A stretch of DNA of 28,148 bases, from contig CAUASB010000015.1 in NCBI GenBank assembly GCA_958431815.1, positions 1 to 28,148 of the forward strand. The letters are read 5' to 3'. This document shows, piece by piece, positions 15,371 to 24,837 of the stretch. Under the pieces are notes generated by a model. It was not told the origin of the DNA. It did no database searches and saw only the letters and a list, made by a program, of their open reading frames with translations. Source of the stretch: an uncultured Eggerthella sp. GTDB lineage: Bacteria > Actinomycetota > Coriobacteriia > Coriobacteriales > Eggerthellaceae. Positions within the stretch are counted from its first letter, which is position 1. The number at the start of each line of letters is the position of its first letter. A program made the position numbers and the translations under genes.

Positions 15371-16228
15371 TTACAGAACAATATGCTCGATGGTGCCAAG
15401 CGGCATCTGCAGAACGCGCTCGCCGAACGAACCGAATTCATCGATGTCGTCTGACGAAGTAGCAAAGCGCCGCACCGCCTTGTTGCCAGGTTCAGCCAGT
15501 GCTTCACGCCTGGTAAGCAAGTCTTTGCAATCAAGCGAAACTTCGGTCGCCGAAGAAATAAGCTTCACGTTGGTACCGATAACGCCACCGATAAGCGCTT
15601 TCAAAAGCGGGAAATGCGTGCACCCCAAAACCAGCGTGTCGATGTCGCAGCGGCGCAGCGGATCAAGGTAATCCTGGGCAATTTCCTGGAAAGCAGGGCG
15701 GATGAACACCTTAGAAGCCATGGAAGTGTAGCTTTCAATGGGGCCCTTCGCCATCTGAATGCCCAGCTCGGCAATTTCCACGAACCTCGGCGTTGCCGTG
15801 GAAAACACCGTAATGCCCGCATCGATGTTGCGGATGGCACGCGTGTACACGCCCGAATCAACCGTGCCTTGCGTTGCGATAACACCCACGCGACGGTTAT
15901 GCGTTGCGCGCGCTGCCGCACGAGCACCGGGCTCCACCACGCCGATGATGGGCACGTCGAACGCCTTCTGCGCTGCCTCAAGACCAGCAGCGGTTGCCGT
16001 GTTGCAGGCAATCACAATCATCTTCACGTTCTGCCTGATAAGCCACGAGCAAATATTCAAAACAAACGAGCGCACTTCCTCTGGCTCGCGGGGGCCATAG
16101 GGGCAGTGGGCGGTATCGCCGTAGTAGACGATGTTTTCCTCAGGCAAGAGCTTGATAATCTCTCGCGCAACGGTCAGGCCACCGAACCCGGAATCGAATA
16201 CGCCAATCGGCCTATTGTCGAAATCCAC
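15371..16228 (-). CDS. murI: Glutamate racemase
   Basis: Interconverts L- and D-glutamate to supply D-Glu for peptidoglycan. The 285-aa product shows DSGFGGLTV near the N-terminus, YYGDTAHCPYG, the first catalytic cysteine in ACNTAT (C75) and the second in GCTHFPLL (C203). The start is GTG at 16228, 6 nt after AAAGGAG; an ATG 11 codons upstream would bury that site inside the gene. It is the first gene of a murI-rdgB unit. A D-amino-acid aminotransferase gene about 10 kb away offers a second route to D-Glu. Confidence 0.95.
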   Translation of the reverse strand: MDFDNRPIGVFDSGFGGLTVAREIIKLLPEENIVYYGDTAHCPYGPREPEEVRSFVLNICSWLIRQNVKMIVIACNTATAAGLEAAQKAFDVPIIGVVEPGARAAARATHNRRVGVIATQGTVDSGVYTRAIRNIDAGITVFSTATPRFVEIAELGIQMAKGPIESYTSMASKVFIRPAFQEIAQDYLDPLRRCDIDTLVLGCTHFPLLKALIGGVIGTNVKLISSATEVSLDCKDLLTRREALAEPGNKAVRRFATSSDDIDEFGSFGERVLQMPLGTIEHIVL

Positions 16229-16363
16229 GAAACACTCCTTTTGCAGAACTCGAATCTGCACCGTGCAATGCGTTGCTGCCCTTCAGCATAGCAAGCCAAG
16301 CATGCAGCGCGCATCTTACGCCAACGCCGTAGAGAAAGCGTTTCCTCCCTGGCGCCGGGAAAC

Positions 16364-16391
16364 GAAAAAGGCCGAAAGCTTCAGCGGCCTT
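16364..16391 (-). terminator. tRNA-Arg terminator
   Basis: 7-bp stem AAGGCCG/CGGCCTT (16368-16374 with 16385-16391), followed on the minus strand by TTTTTCGTTTCC, 18 nt after the tRNA CCA. Confidence 0.7.
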
Positions 16392-16409
16392 CGACCTTAC
16401 TTTGTGCAA

Positions 16410-16486
16410 TGGCGCGCCCAGTAGGATTCGAACCTACGACCTTCGGATTAGAAGTCCGCTGCTCTATCCAGCTGAGCTATGGGCGC
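16410..16486 (-). tRNA. tRNA-Arg (TCT)
   Basis: Complete cloverleaf. The acceptor GCGCCCA begins at 16486, the anticodon loop CTTCTAA gives TCT, the T-loop is TTCGAAT, and CCA is encoded at 16410-16412. A TATACT -10 lies just upstream. Confidence 0.97.
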
Positions 16487-16497
16487 ACAGCTGCTTT

Positions 16498-16503
16498 AGT
16501 ATA
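16498..16503 (-). promoter_or_regulatory. -10 element of tRNA-Arg
   Basis: Consensus-like TATACT on the minus strand, 11 nt before the tRNA 5' end. No good -35 hexamer is seen. Confidence 0.4.
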
Positions 16504-16522
16504 CCCCACCACGCCAAAACAA

Positions 16523-16543
16523 AGAAGCCGCCCGAAGGCGGCC
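16523..16543 (-). terminator. Terminator of the L,D-transpeptidase gene
   Basis: 6-bp GC stem GCCGCC/GGCGGC (16527-16532 with 16537-16542) and 4-nt loop, followed on the minus strand by TTCTTTGTTTTGG, 10 nt after the stop codon. Confidence 0.7.
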
Positions 16544-16551
16544 CCTGTAAT

Positions 16552-18153
16552 TTAGTTGTGGGTGATGATGCAAACGCCCTTGCTCAGGTTCTGGTAGAAC
16601 CACTGAGCGTCGGAAGACGAAAGGTTCACGCACCCATGGCTGCCATTCGTCTGATAGCGCGTGCCGCCAAACGAAGCCTGCCACGGGGCATCATGCAAAC
16701 CAACGGAATTGCCCACGAACGGCATCCAGTAGTTTACCTTCGTCTCATAATCCTTTTCGCCGTTGGACTTGTAGCCAACCAAGGAGGAAGGACTTTCCTT
16801 GTTATTCAGGTAATACACACCGGTAGGCGTGCTGCGTCCCTGAACGGGCTTGCCGCTAACAACGCCGCAGGAATGCAGCAGGTTGCCGTTCGCGTCGTAG
16901 TAACGTGCCGTCTGATCGCTCAGGTCAACGTCAACGTAGGCACCCCAGTCACGCGCACCGGCACCGTTGTACACATCGCCCGTCTGGCTGCAGGGAACGT
17001 CGATGGAAGTTGCCCCGCCTGCAACAAGGGCATCGTAGACCTTCTGCGAAAGCGAGCTGGTGTCTACCTTCCAACCGAACGTGCCACCCGAAACCGTGAT
17101 GGTCTTGCCATCTTCACGGGTGTAGGTGCGCTGCGTGCCCACCGTGTTCATGCTGCTGGCCTTTTCATCGACCCAGGAAGAAACACCGTCCTGGCTGATT
17201 ACCAGGGAATAGTCGTCGGGGTTGATGTAGAGCCAGCTGCCGAAGGTTGCCTTGTCGATGGTGGCTGCCTTCACCGAGCCGTTGAGCATCAAAGAAACAC
17301 TGTCGGGGAACAGCTGGTTAGCTTTCTGCACCGCTTCAGCCGCACGGGAATCGGAGCTTACCACCTTGGGCTTAATAAGGTCGTCGTCGGTAAGCTGGCA
17401 GTCGGTGCGCATCGTCTTCACGCATTCGGCTGCTTTAGCGCACACGGCATCAACGTCGAGCTGCGTGCCGTTCACTTCAGGCTTCAGAATGAAAGCATCA
17501 ACGGGCTGACTGTAGGTAACTGTGGCGTTGACCGACGTGGTTTGGTTGGCGTTAAACGCATCGACCTGTTCCTTGATCACCGAACTAAGGGCATCCTCGT
17601 CGTAGTCGGCAACCACGATGTCGGAAACGTCGTGCTGACGGAACACCTCGATGAACCACAGGGGCACGTCCTGGCGCTTCGTGGCGTTTTCGGCAATCTG
17701 TTGCGGGTCGATCTGAATAGAAGTTTCGCTCTGGCTTAGGCGATGGTTGAAGCCTTCACCTGAAATGGTAAGCGTGTAGGAATTGGCCTGGTTGTCGATT
17801 TTCGAAGCCAGGGCATCGCTTGCCTGCAGGGAAAAGTCCTCGTCGTTCAGGCTCGTGTTCGGGAAGAAATGGCCCGAAAAGAACAGGAACCCAGCACCGT
17901 AAACAACAAGAAGAACCAGCACAACGGAAATAGCCGCAATGATTGCGGGCTTCTTCTTCGACTGCTGCTTAGTAAGCACCGTGCCGTCGATTACCACTTG
18001 TTCCTGCTGAAGCGGGGTGTATGCCTTGGTCTCTGAAATCTCGGGCTGTTCCTGCTGAAGCGGGGTGTATGCCTTGGTCTCTGAAATCTCGGGCGATGCG
18101 GCGTGCTTGCCCTGAGAGGCCTGATTGGAACCCTGCTTGTTGGAGCCTTTCAT
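16552..18153 (-). CDS. Membrane-anchored L,D-transpeptidase (YkuD) with peptidoglycan-binding domain
   Basis: The 533-aa type II membrane protein has a cytoplasmic N-tail (1-68), one membrane segment (about 69-93) and a long extracytoplasmic part. That part resembles a VanW-associated putative peptidoglycan-binding domain, followed by a C-terminal YkuD catalytic domain from about 400 on. The active-site motif SHGCVNL is intact (H506, C508). Such enzymes make 3-3 crosslinks in peptidoglycan or attach proteins to it. The cytoplasmic tail holds a perfect duplication of the 16-residue unit PEISETKAYTPLQQEQ, encoded by a 48-bp tandem repeat. The ATG at 18153 has only a weak upstream site. It is monocistronic with its own terminator. 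Confidence 0.9.
   Translation of the reverse strand: MKGSNKQGSNQASQGKHAASPEISETKAYTPLQQEQPEISETKAYTPLQQEQVVIDGTVLTKQQSKKKPAIIAAISVVLVLLVVYGAGFLFFSGHFFPNTSLNDEDFSLQASDALASKIDNQANSYTLTISGEGFNHRLSQSETSIQIDPQQIAENATKRQDVPLWFIEVFRQHDVSDIVVADYDEDALSSVIKEQVDAFNANQTTSVNATVTYSQPVDAFILKPEVNGTQLDVDAVCAKAAECVKTMRTDCQLTDDDLIKPKVVSSDSRAAEAVQKANQLFPDSVSLMLNGSVKAATIDKATFGSWLYINPDDYSLVISQDGVSSWVDEKASSMNTVGTQRTYTREDGKTITVSGGTFGWKVDTSSLSQKVYDALVAGGATSIDVPCSQTGDVYNGAGARDWGAYVDVDLSDQTARYYDANGNLLHSCGVVSGKPVQGRSTPTGVYYLNNKESPSSLVGYKSNGEKDYETKVNYWMPFVGNSVGLHDAPWQASFGGTRYQTNGSHGCVNLSSSDAQWFYQNLSKGVCIITHN
17999..18094 (-). repeat. Perfect 48-bp tandem repeat, two copies
   Basis: Two identical 48-bp units in the L,D-transpeptidase gene, in frame, adding 16 residues to the cytoplasmic tail. 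Full identity at third codon positions indicates a recent duplication or ongoing copy-number change. Confidence 0.95.
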
Positions 18154-18346
18154 GAAGTGTTTCTCTTCCCCCTGAAAACATGGATAGTAACTAAAACAGT
18201 TTACTGCTCTTGGAAAGATTATTAAGTGGGCAAATACGGTTCTTTTGCCTATTACCCTGCATCATCGCAGTAAAACCACACCTTCATTCGGCGTTCACCG
18301 AAGCTTAGTTATAACCAGGGTTTGGTTTTAGCGATAACAAACCGCG

Positions 18347-18374
18347 TTGCCAAAACGTAATAAATCCCTAATAT
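18347..18374 (+). promoter_or_regulatory. Promoter of the MetQ-like lipoprotein gene
   Basis: TTGCCA (18347-18352), a 16-nt spacer and TAATAT (18369-18374). The surroundings are AT-rich relative to the coding DNA. Confidence 0.55.
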
Positions 18375-18390
18375 AAAACCCATCGCTTTT

Positions 18391-18409
18391 GGGCGGCTGG
18401 TTACCGCCC
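18391..18409 (+). promoter_or_regulatory. Leader hairpin before the MetQ-like gene
   Basis: GGGCGG/CCGCCC 6-bp stem with a 7-nt loop, ending 11 nt before the ribosome-binding site and without a T-run. It could modulate translation or mRNA stability. The leader is too short for a known SAM riboswitch. Confidence 0.35.
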
Positions 18410-18432
18410 ACTATAGAATGAAAGGAACCGAA

Positions 18433-19281
18433 ATGACTCACTCCCTCACCACGAAGAAGGCGGCGGTTGCCCTCTTCGCCGGTATCGTGGCTTTCGCCCT
18501 TGCGGCCCTGGCTCTTACCGGTTGCTCTTCGAACAGCAATTCCGACGACAAGAAGATCACCGTTGCCGCTGTTCCTACCCCGCATGCTGAGATCCTGAAC
18601 AACGCCGTAAAGCCCCTTCTTGAAAAGGAAGGCTACACGCTTGAGGTTAAGGAATTCACCGACTACGTTCAGCCTAACGACGTAACCGAGAACGGCGACG
18701 TTGACGCCAACTACTTCCAGCATGGCCCCTACCTGGACAACTTCAACCAGGAAAAGGGCACCCACCTGGTATCCGTTGAGGCAATCCACTTCGAGCCCAT
18801 GGCTATCTACTCCAAGAAGGATTCCAACCTCAGCGAGCTGAAGAACGGCGCTAAGGTTGCTGTTCCCAACGATGCCACCAACGAGGCTCGTGCACTGCTT
18901 CTGCTTCAGCAGGAAGGCCTGATCACCCTTAAGGACGGCGCTGGCGTAAACGCTACCGTAAACGACATCGTTTCCAACCCCAAGAACCTCACCTTCAACG
19001 AGCTCGAGGCTGCCAACGTTCCTAACGTAATCGACGATGTTGACATCGCTTGCATCAACGGCAACTATGCAATCGCCGCTGGCTTCAAGGTAAACCAGGA
19101 CGCTCTGGCTGTTGAAAGCGCAGACTCCGAAGCTGCTAAGACCTACGCTAACCTGCTGGTAGTAAAGGACGGCAACCAGGACTCCGACAAGATCAAGGCT
19201 CTTGCTAAGGCCATGAACTCCGACGAGGTTCGCGATTACATCAACAACACCTACGAAGGCGCTGTTGTACCGGTCTTCTAA
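18433..19281 (+). CDS. MetQ/NlpA-family substrate-binding lipoprotein
   Basis: The 282-aa product has a lipoprotein signal with lipobox LTGC (Cys31). The NlpA-type binding domain starts TVAAVPTPHAEIL and includes DYVQPNDVTENGDVDANYFQHGPYLDNF and VAVPNDATNEARALLLLQ, all close to methionine-binding MetQ. It would bind methionine or a related amino acid outside the membrane for an ABC importer. No metN or metI gene lies nearby, so it is an orphan that must serve a transporter encoded elsewhere. The ATG at 18433 follows AAAGGA by 6-7 nt; an ATG five codons earlier lacks a site. It has its own strong promoter and terminator. Confidence 0.9.
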   Translation: MTHSLTTKKAAVALFAGIVAFALAALALTGCSSNSNSDDKKITVAAVPTPHAEILNNAVKPLLEKEGYTLEVKEFTDYVQPNDVTENGDVDANYFQHGPYLDNFNQEKGTHLVSVEAIHFEPMAIYSKKDSNLSELKNGAKVAVPNDATNEARALLLLQQEGLITLKDGAGVNATVNDIVSNPKNLTFNELEAANVPNVIDDVDIACINGNYAIAAGFKVNQDALAVESADSEAAKTYANLLVVKDGNQDSDKIKALAKAMNSDEVRDYINNTYEGAVVPVF

Positions 19282-19302
19282 GATCTGAACCTATCGCTTC
19301 TG

Positions 19303-19333
19303 AAAAGAGCTCCGGGATTCTCGGAGCTCTTTT
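19303..19333 (+). terminator. Terminator of the MetQ-like gene
   Basis: 12-bp stem AAAAGAGCTCCG/CGGAGCTCTTTT with a 7-nt loop, running into a T7 tract, 21 nt after the stop. Confidence 0.92.
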
Positions 19334-19364
19334 TTTGCGCCCGGTACCAGCCTTACCCTATACA

Positions 19365-19394
19365 ACAAAGCCCAGCAGGACTTCCCTGCTGGGC
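19365..19394 (-). terminator. Terminator of the nucleoid-associated protein gene
   Basis: 10-bp stem GCCCAGCAGG/CCTGCTGGGC (19370-19379 with 19385-19394), followed on the minus strand by TTTGTTGT, about 40 nt after the stop. Confidence 0.7.
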
Positions 19395-19435
19395 AATTGG
19401 TGCCTTTGGCAAACGGTTCCCTGTTACCTGACGTG

Positions 19436-20497
19436 CTATTTGTTCTCGATTTGGGTGATGTTCTTCAGCTCGATGGAAATAAGGCCGTTGGGCATGCTGG
19501 CGAACTCGATGAATTCGGGGTTGTGAGCGTATTCAGAGGGGAACGTGATCTCGATGCCCGTGTCGGTGCGGATCTTATGGTTGCGGGTAATGCGCTCCGC
19601 CGCCTTCTTATCCACGCGAACGCGCTCAGGGATGTTTTCCTCGACAGCTGTTTCCACGAAGCGTTCCTGCAAGGGCTCGTCTTCGAACACTTCTGCCGCA
19701 AGCTCGTGTGGCGCTACACCCCTTCCCTCTTCAGCAGCTTCGGAAACGTAGGCCTTTGCGCGGGTAAGCGCCACAGTGGTGTTGGCACCGTACTCTTCAG
19801 CAACCTCTTCCACGATGGTGGTGATCTCGTCGATCACTTCCTTGCTGGAAGCTTCCATGGAACACTGCAGCAGGCCATCGGGAATAAGGTAACGGTCTTC
19901 ACCGGCAATGGTGCGCTTCTTGTCTTGGAAGGCAACTTCAAGCGTGCGCGCATCGATGATGGCAAACGAGGAAATTTTCTGTGACGGGTTGGGCAGAATG
20001 GCATGGTGGCGCTCAATGGCATTGCACGGCTCGCCGTTTTCGCCGTAGCCCACCGAATGCATGAACGCCTGACGGCTTTCCAACATGAAGATACCGAAGT
20101 AACGGTTAATGCGCCCCTCGAACGATGCCTCGATTTCGGCATCGTCGGTGCTGCCGCCTTCGAGCTTGGCTTCCTCTTCGAAATCGACCACCAAAAGGTC
20201 GGTAGACTCCGCCTTGCTCATACGTCCCAATTCACTGGAAATGAACTCGGCAATCTGCGTGGAAAGGCCGATGAAATCACGCTCACCCGCAAAGTATGCA
20301 CGCAGCTCAGGAGCAAACGAACTGTCGACGGAAAACTCGCCGCGCTTGTTGTCCAGGTGGTTCAGGCCCTTTCGCACATGCTTGGTGATGTACTGCTTAA
20401 CCTGCTTGCTTTCAAGGTCAAGCTCGGCCTGGGAGAAAATGTTCACACAGGAAGTGAAATCAAATACGTGCAGAATTGCATGGTTGATGCGAAACAT
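19436..20497 (-). CDS. Nucleoid-associated protein, NA37/YejK family
   Basis: The 353-aa product begins MFRINHAILHVFDFTS, followed by LDLESKQVKQYITKHVRK, the recognisable N-terminus of the 37-kDa nucleoid-associated family (Pfam NA37). No signal peptide or membrane segment is present, consistent with a cytoplasmic DNA-associated protein. The molecular role of Gram-positive members is not known. The ATG at 20497 follows AAAGGA at 5-nt spacing; an ATG 11 codons upstream lacks a site. It stands alone between the MetQ-like gene and the surface-protein locus. Confidence 0.85.
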   Translation of the reverse strand: MFRINHAILHVFDFTSCVNIFSQAELDLESKQVKQYITKHVRKGLNHLDNKRGEFSVDSSFAPELRAYFAGERDFIGLSTQIAEFISSELGRMSKAESTDLLVVDFEEEAKLEGGSTDDAEIEASFEGRINRYFGIFMLESRQAFMHSVGYGENGEPCNAIERHHAILPNPSQKISSFAIIDARTLEVAFQDKKRTIAGEDRYLIPDGLLQCSMEASSKEVIDEITTIVEEVAEEYGANTTVALTRAKAYVSEAAEEGRGVAPHELAAEVFEDEPLQERFVETAVEENIPERVRVDKKAAERITRNHKIRTDTGIEITFPSEYAHNPEFIEFASMPNGLISIELKNITQIENK

Positions 20498-20545
20498 ATC
20501 AATCCTTTCAAGAACAGCGCACCCAACCATACCATGAAACAGAAG

Positions 20546-20593
20546 CCCCCTGGCAACGTTGTCAGGCAGAATGCCTGAACCAGTGCCAAGGGG
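20546..20593 (-). terminator. Candidate terminator of the surface-protein locus
   Basis: A two-part hairpin with an inner perfect 7-bp TCAGGCA/TGCCTGA stem (20562-20568 with 20572-20578) and an outer CCCC-TGGCA/TGCCA-A-GGGG stem. On the minus strand it is followed by TTCTGTTTC, a weak U-run. It starts 10 nt after the last stop codon of the locus. Confidence 0.5.
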
Positions 20594-20602
20594 CCAATGC
20601 TG

Positions 20603-23600
20603 TTATTCCGCGTGATTGTCTAAGGGCTTTCCGCCGGCAGCGGCAGATTGCGTGCTTACAGAAGGAGCGTCTCCTTCACCGGCAGAACCCTCTACCACCG
20701 CCTGCTCCTTCTTTGCAGCGGGCACGGCAGCAGAGTCAGTGCCTTGCGTACCGGCTGGCGCTGTTCCTACCGCATTCTTCGAAGATGCGGCGCCCGAACC
20801 GCCAGACGAAGCGGCCGTAGCCTCTGCCCCCTGCGGCACCGATGCCATTGCAGCACTCGGGTCGGCTGTTGCAGGATTATTCGCATCCTGAGCAGCCGCC
20901 TGCGCAGGCGGGTTCTGCGTGTACGTTGCCGTACCCGTGGCGGGGATGGGAACATCCTTAGGCAAATAGCCCGTTCCATCGCTTGCATACCACTTGGGGT
21001 GGATGGACGTTACGGGCAAGTAAGCATCTTGATCGCTCAACCACTTCCACTTCGACCCAATTGTTACCGTCGAAAGATGATTGCAGGAACTAAACATATG
21101 GTAAGCGTACTGCAACGATGAAGCATCGAAATTCGAAATGTCCAGCGAAGTAAGAGCAGTGCACCCCTGGAACATAAGCGACATCCTAGTGACGTGCGAA
21201 GTATCGAAGCCCTTAAGATCTATCTTGGTAAGGGCACCGCATAGGTTAAACATGCCGGACATGGATTCAACCTTTGACGTATTGAACGTTTCGGGGAACT
21301 GAATCGTGTCCATCCCTTCGCACTTATAGAACATATAGGTCATGCTCGTAACGTTCGAGGTGTCGAGCTTCGAAATATCGCAGCTATTCATTTGACTGAA
21401 ATCGCTGAACCACCCAGCCGTCGACGTAGGCGCTATCGCATCTACCGTCGTTACGTTTTTGATGGTCGAGGCAACGCTAGCCCAGGGAATGTTTGTTCCA
21501 TCGGTAGACGTATTGTCGATGTTGCTATAGACAGCCGTAATCTTCCTGTCGTTAATGTACCAATCAGGCTCAGGAAGAGTGGTGCGGTGATAGAACTCCA
21601 AAGCACCAGGATATTGATCATTCGGACCAGGAGCAAAGTAAACCGCAAAATCCACAGGCGAAGCCGTAAGCGTTGCCGAATCACCCTGTATCTTACATAG
21701 CTCGCCGGGAGCATAATCGCCTTCGTACTCATTAGGGCCCCACTTTGCATGCCACTTGCCGCTTGCGGGCGTGGGCAGAAAGCTGATACCAACCCCATCT
21801 TTCAGCCAATGAACCTCCGGCCCAATCTTGACGGTAGCCAAGCCGGTAATGTTGGTGAAGGTATCTTGACTAGCGGTTACCTTCTTCGTATTGAAATGCG
21901 ACAGATCAAGGCTCTCCAGGTCGTAGCAATTAGCGAACAGACGACTCATATCGGTGACATTTGACGTATCGAACGACTCAGGGAACGAGACCGATTTGAG
22001 CTTATAGCAGCTTGCGAACATACTTTCCATATCGGTAACGCTCGAAGTTTGGAAGGTGCTCAAGTCGATCGAGGTAAGGTTTCCGCATTCGTGGAACATC
22101 TCGACCATTTCTTTTGCTTTCGAAACGTCAAGCTTTGATACGTCAACACTTTCTAGAGACCAAAACTTATGAAACCAATGGCTCAAGTTCAGTGGTGCAA
22201 TGCCGTAGTCAACAACCGTCGCCTTGGTCACACTCGAATATATGTAACTATTTTGGTAGGCTTCCCACAAGTCGTCTGCAACACTATAAGTTCTATCTTC
22301 GAAACCGGTAAACACCTTGGTCGCAACCCTGCCATCGAAAACAGTTCCTTCCGCTGGAATAACAGGACGCTTGTAGAAGTTCAGGATTGCCGGCTCGCCG
22401 TCGCTGGCAGCCGAGTACACTGCGAAAGCTTGGAAATCACCATGGTCGGCACGATAGGTTTCCGCCTTATACGAAGGAATGTCCTTGGGGTCGTAGCCTT
22501 CGCCGGTGCTCATGGCATACCATTTGCCGTCGGCACCCGAAACATGCTCGCCATCAGGTGCGGGCAGAAGACCATCTTCAGCAAATGCGAACGTATCGCC
22601 CACCATCACCTGAGTCAACGCAACACACCCGTCGAACATCGACGTCATGGCAGGAGTTTGCTGTCGAGTTTCGTTGGGCAACGTAGTGAAGTTGGTGATA
22701 TTAAGCGTTTTCAGGCTAGAGCACCCATCGAGCATGTGGGAGAAATCCGTGACCCTGGAAACATCCAGATACGGGAACTCAAAGGTTTCCATGCCCGTGA
22801 AGCCCGCAAACCAGTACGCCATCGAAGTAGGATGGAGGCCGTTTTCGGTTATGTAAACGTTGGTAACGTTCGAAGCGTGATTTGCCCACGGCACCGCATC
22901 TGCCGATGCATACGAGCCGGTTTCAACCCCAGCATACAGATCGGTTACCCTCTTGCCGCTGTAGACATCACTCGTATTCGGCAATTCAAAATCGCGGTAG
23001 AAATCAAGCGAGGAATCGTCATCGGAGTACAGGGCGAACGCTTTAGAAGGATAAGCGTAGTACGTGGCCTGGGTATTGGCAGGAATGGCATCGTGCGCCA
23101 AGCCTTCCTTGTTGCCCTTGTCGGTTGAAACGTACCATTTGCCATCCGCGCCATCAATATGCTGCGCATCCGGAATGGGCAGGTCAACCGAACCAACTTT
23201 ACCGCCCAGCTCGATCTTCCATATGCTGCTGCAGCCGCTGAACAGGCCATCCGCATTGACGCACTTCGACATATCCAGGTTCGTCAAATCGCAGAAAGAA
23301 AGCTTTGAGCAATCACTGAACCACTTCATTATCGATACAGGCTTGATGCGCTTGTCAACTACATTCACCGATGTGATGTCGTCATGATGCTCGTACCACG
23401 GTGCCTTGTAGGCGCCATCGTTAGAATACGTGCTCACAGAAGCACTGGGGTCGCCTTCGACATCGGTATATACCGCCACAACCTTTGCGCCATCGAACTG
23501 GTCGCCGACCTCGGGCGCAACATTGCGCTTGTAGAAGTTCAAACTTCCATTGTCGAAGTACACGGCAAACGCCTGGTAATCGGCAGCATAGTACGTATCA

Positions 23601-24837
23601 GCCTTCTTGGCGGGAATCGCCTTAGGCTCGTACACCGTGCCATCGCTGTCAGCATGCCAGTAACCGTCGGCCTTCTCTACATACTCATCAGAAGGCGTGG
23701 GCAGATAGCAGTAGTTGCCAACCCAGCTGAAGGAATCGCCGAACGTTACCTCCATCAGGCTGTCGCAAAGCTGGAACATGTTTTCAGCATGGGCGACTTT
23801 TGAAGTGTTGAAGCCCGAAAGATCAAGAGCCCTTAGGCTTTCGCACTTACGGAACATATTGTTCATGATCGTTACGTTCGAAGTGTTGAAGCTCGAAACA
23901 TCGAGGGACTCCAGCTTCGTGCAGAAATCGAACATGCTCCTCATGTTAGTCACCTTCGAGGTATCGAAGCTCGACAGGTCAAGAGAGGTGAGCGAAGAGC
24001 ACCAGCTGAACATCCCTTCCATATTGGTAACACGGGACGTGTCAAAGCTCGACAGATCGAGGGAAGATAGCGCCGTGCAACCATTGAACAGGTAATCCAT
24101 CTTGGTTACGTTTGCCGTGCTGAAGTTATTCAGGCCGTCTATGGAAGTCAGCGACGAGCACCCATTGAACATACGACTCATGTTCGAAACCTGATTGGTG
24201 TTGAGCAGCCCCACATCAAGGCTCTTCAAGCTACTGCAGCCACAGAACATGTAGCTCATATCAGATGAGTTCGTTGTACTAAGGTTCGACAAATCGCAGC
24301 TGGTCATGTTCTTGAAGCCAAAGAACCAATATGCCGTCGAGCCAGGGAATATCTCGTTTTCCGCTACCGAAACACGCTCGATGTCGGCGGCATGCTCCGC
24401 CCACGGGACGGCATCAGCGCTGGTATACCTATCGGCGGTGAACCCTTTGTACAGCGCCGTTACCTTTTTGCCCATAAACATGCTGCCCACTTCGGGCACC
24501 TTGTTCGCAACCCTGGTGTAGAACACAAGGCTGTGGTCGTCTTCCGAGTACACGGCAAAAGGAACGCCCGCTGAATAGTAGGTGTCTGCTTTGAAGCTGG
24601 GGATTTGTGAAGGAAGATATTGCTGGCCATCGCTTGCCGCATGCCAAAAACCGTCCATCATTCTAGAGGAATCTACCACTGGTCTTGGCAAACGGGAGGT
24701 TTCATCAGTTTCATCCCCGTACCAGCCAAAGTTTTCACCAAGTTTGACTTCGCCAAACGAGTATCTGCCGCTAACGCCATCGAACATGTGGTCCATTTTG
24801 GTAGCAGAGCCTCGATTGTCGAACTGGGAGATTGCAT
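20603..24837 (-). pseudogene. BspA-type leucine-rich-repeat surface protein, 3' part (frame-broken)
   Basis: This frame (about 1,410 codons, open up to 24868) continues the protein begun in the upstream gene but is out of frame with it. It carries about 19 BspA/DUF285 repeats of the form xMxxMFxGCxSLxxLDxSxFDTSxVT, set in five modules. Each module opens with FAVYSxDxxxLxFYKR and xxGxxVtxVYtG, then PWxxH, then a xWFxgF segment, repeats, and a closing W(H/Y)AxSDGxxYxPxxIP linker. The last 105 residues are Ala/Ser/Gly-rich low complexity ending KPLDNHAE, with no LPXTG motif or membrane helix. The only nearby ATG (24868) has no ribosome site and lies inside the upstream frame, so separate translation is unlikely. 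Confidence 0.8.

Noticed and set aside
16402..17739. A 445-codon open frame on the plus strand
   Set aside because: It runs through the tRNA-Arg gene and antisense to the L,D-transpeptidase. It is not plausible as a gene.
18314..18323. ACCAGGGTTT shared by the upstream regions of the MetQ-like gene and the surface locus (also 28024-28033)
   Set aside because: A 10-bp match between two AT-rich leaders in 28 kb is weak evidence for a common regulator, and flanking bases diverge.
18375..18432. SAM riboswitch upstream of the MetQ-like gene
   Set aside because: Only 58 nt separate the predicted -10 from the start codon, and the sequence lacks SAM-riboswitch core motifs.
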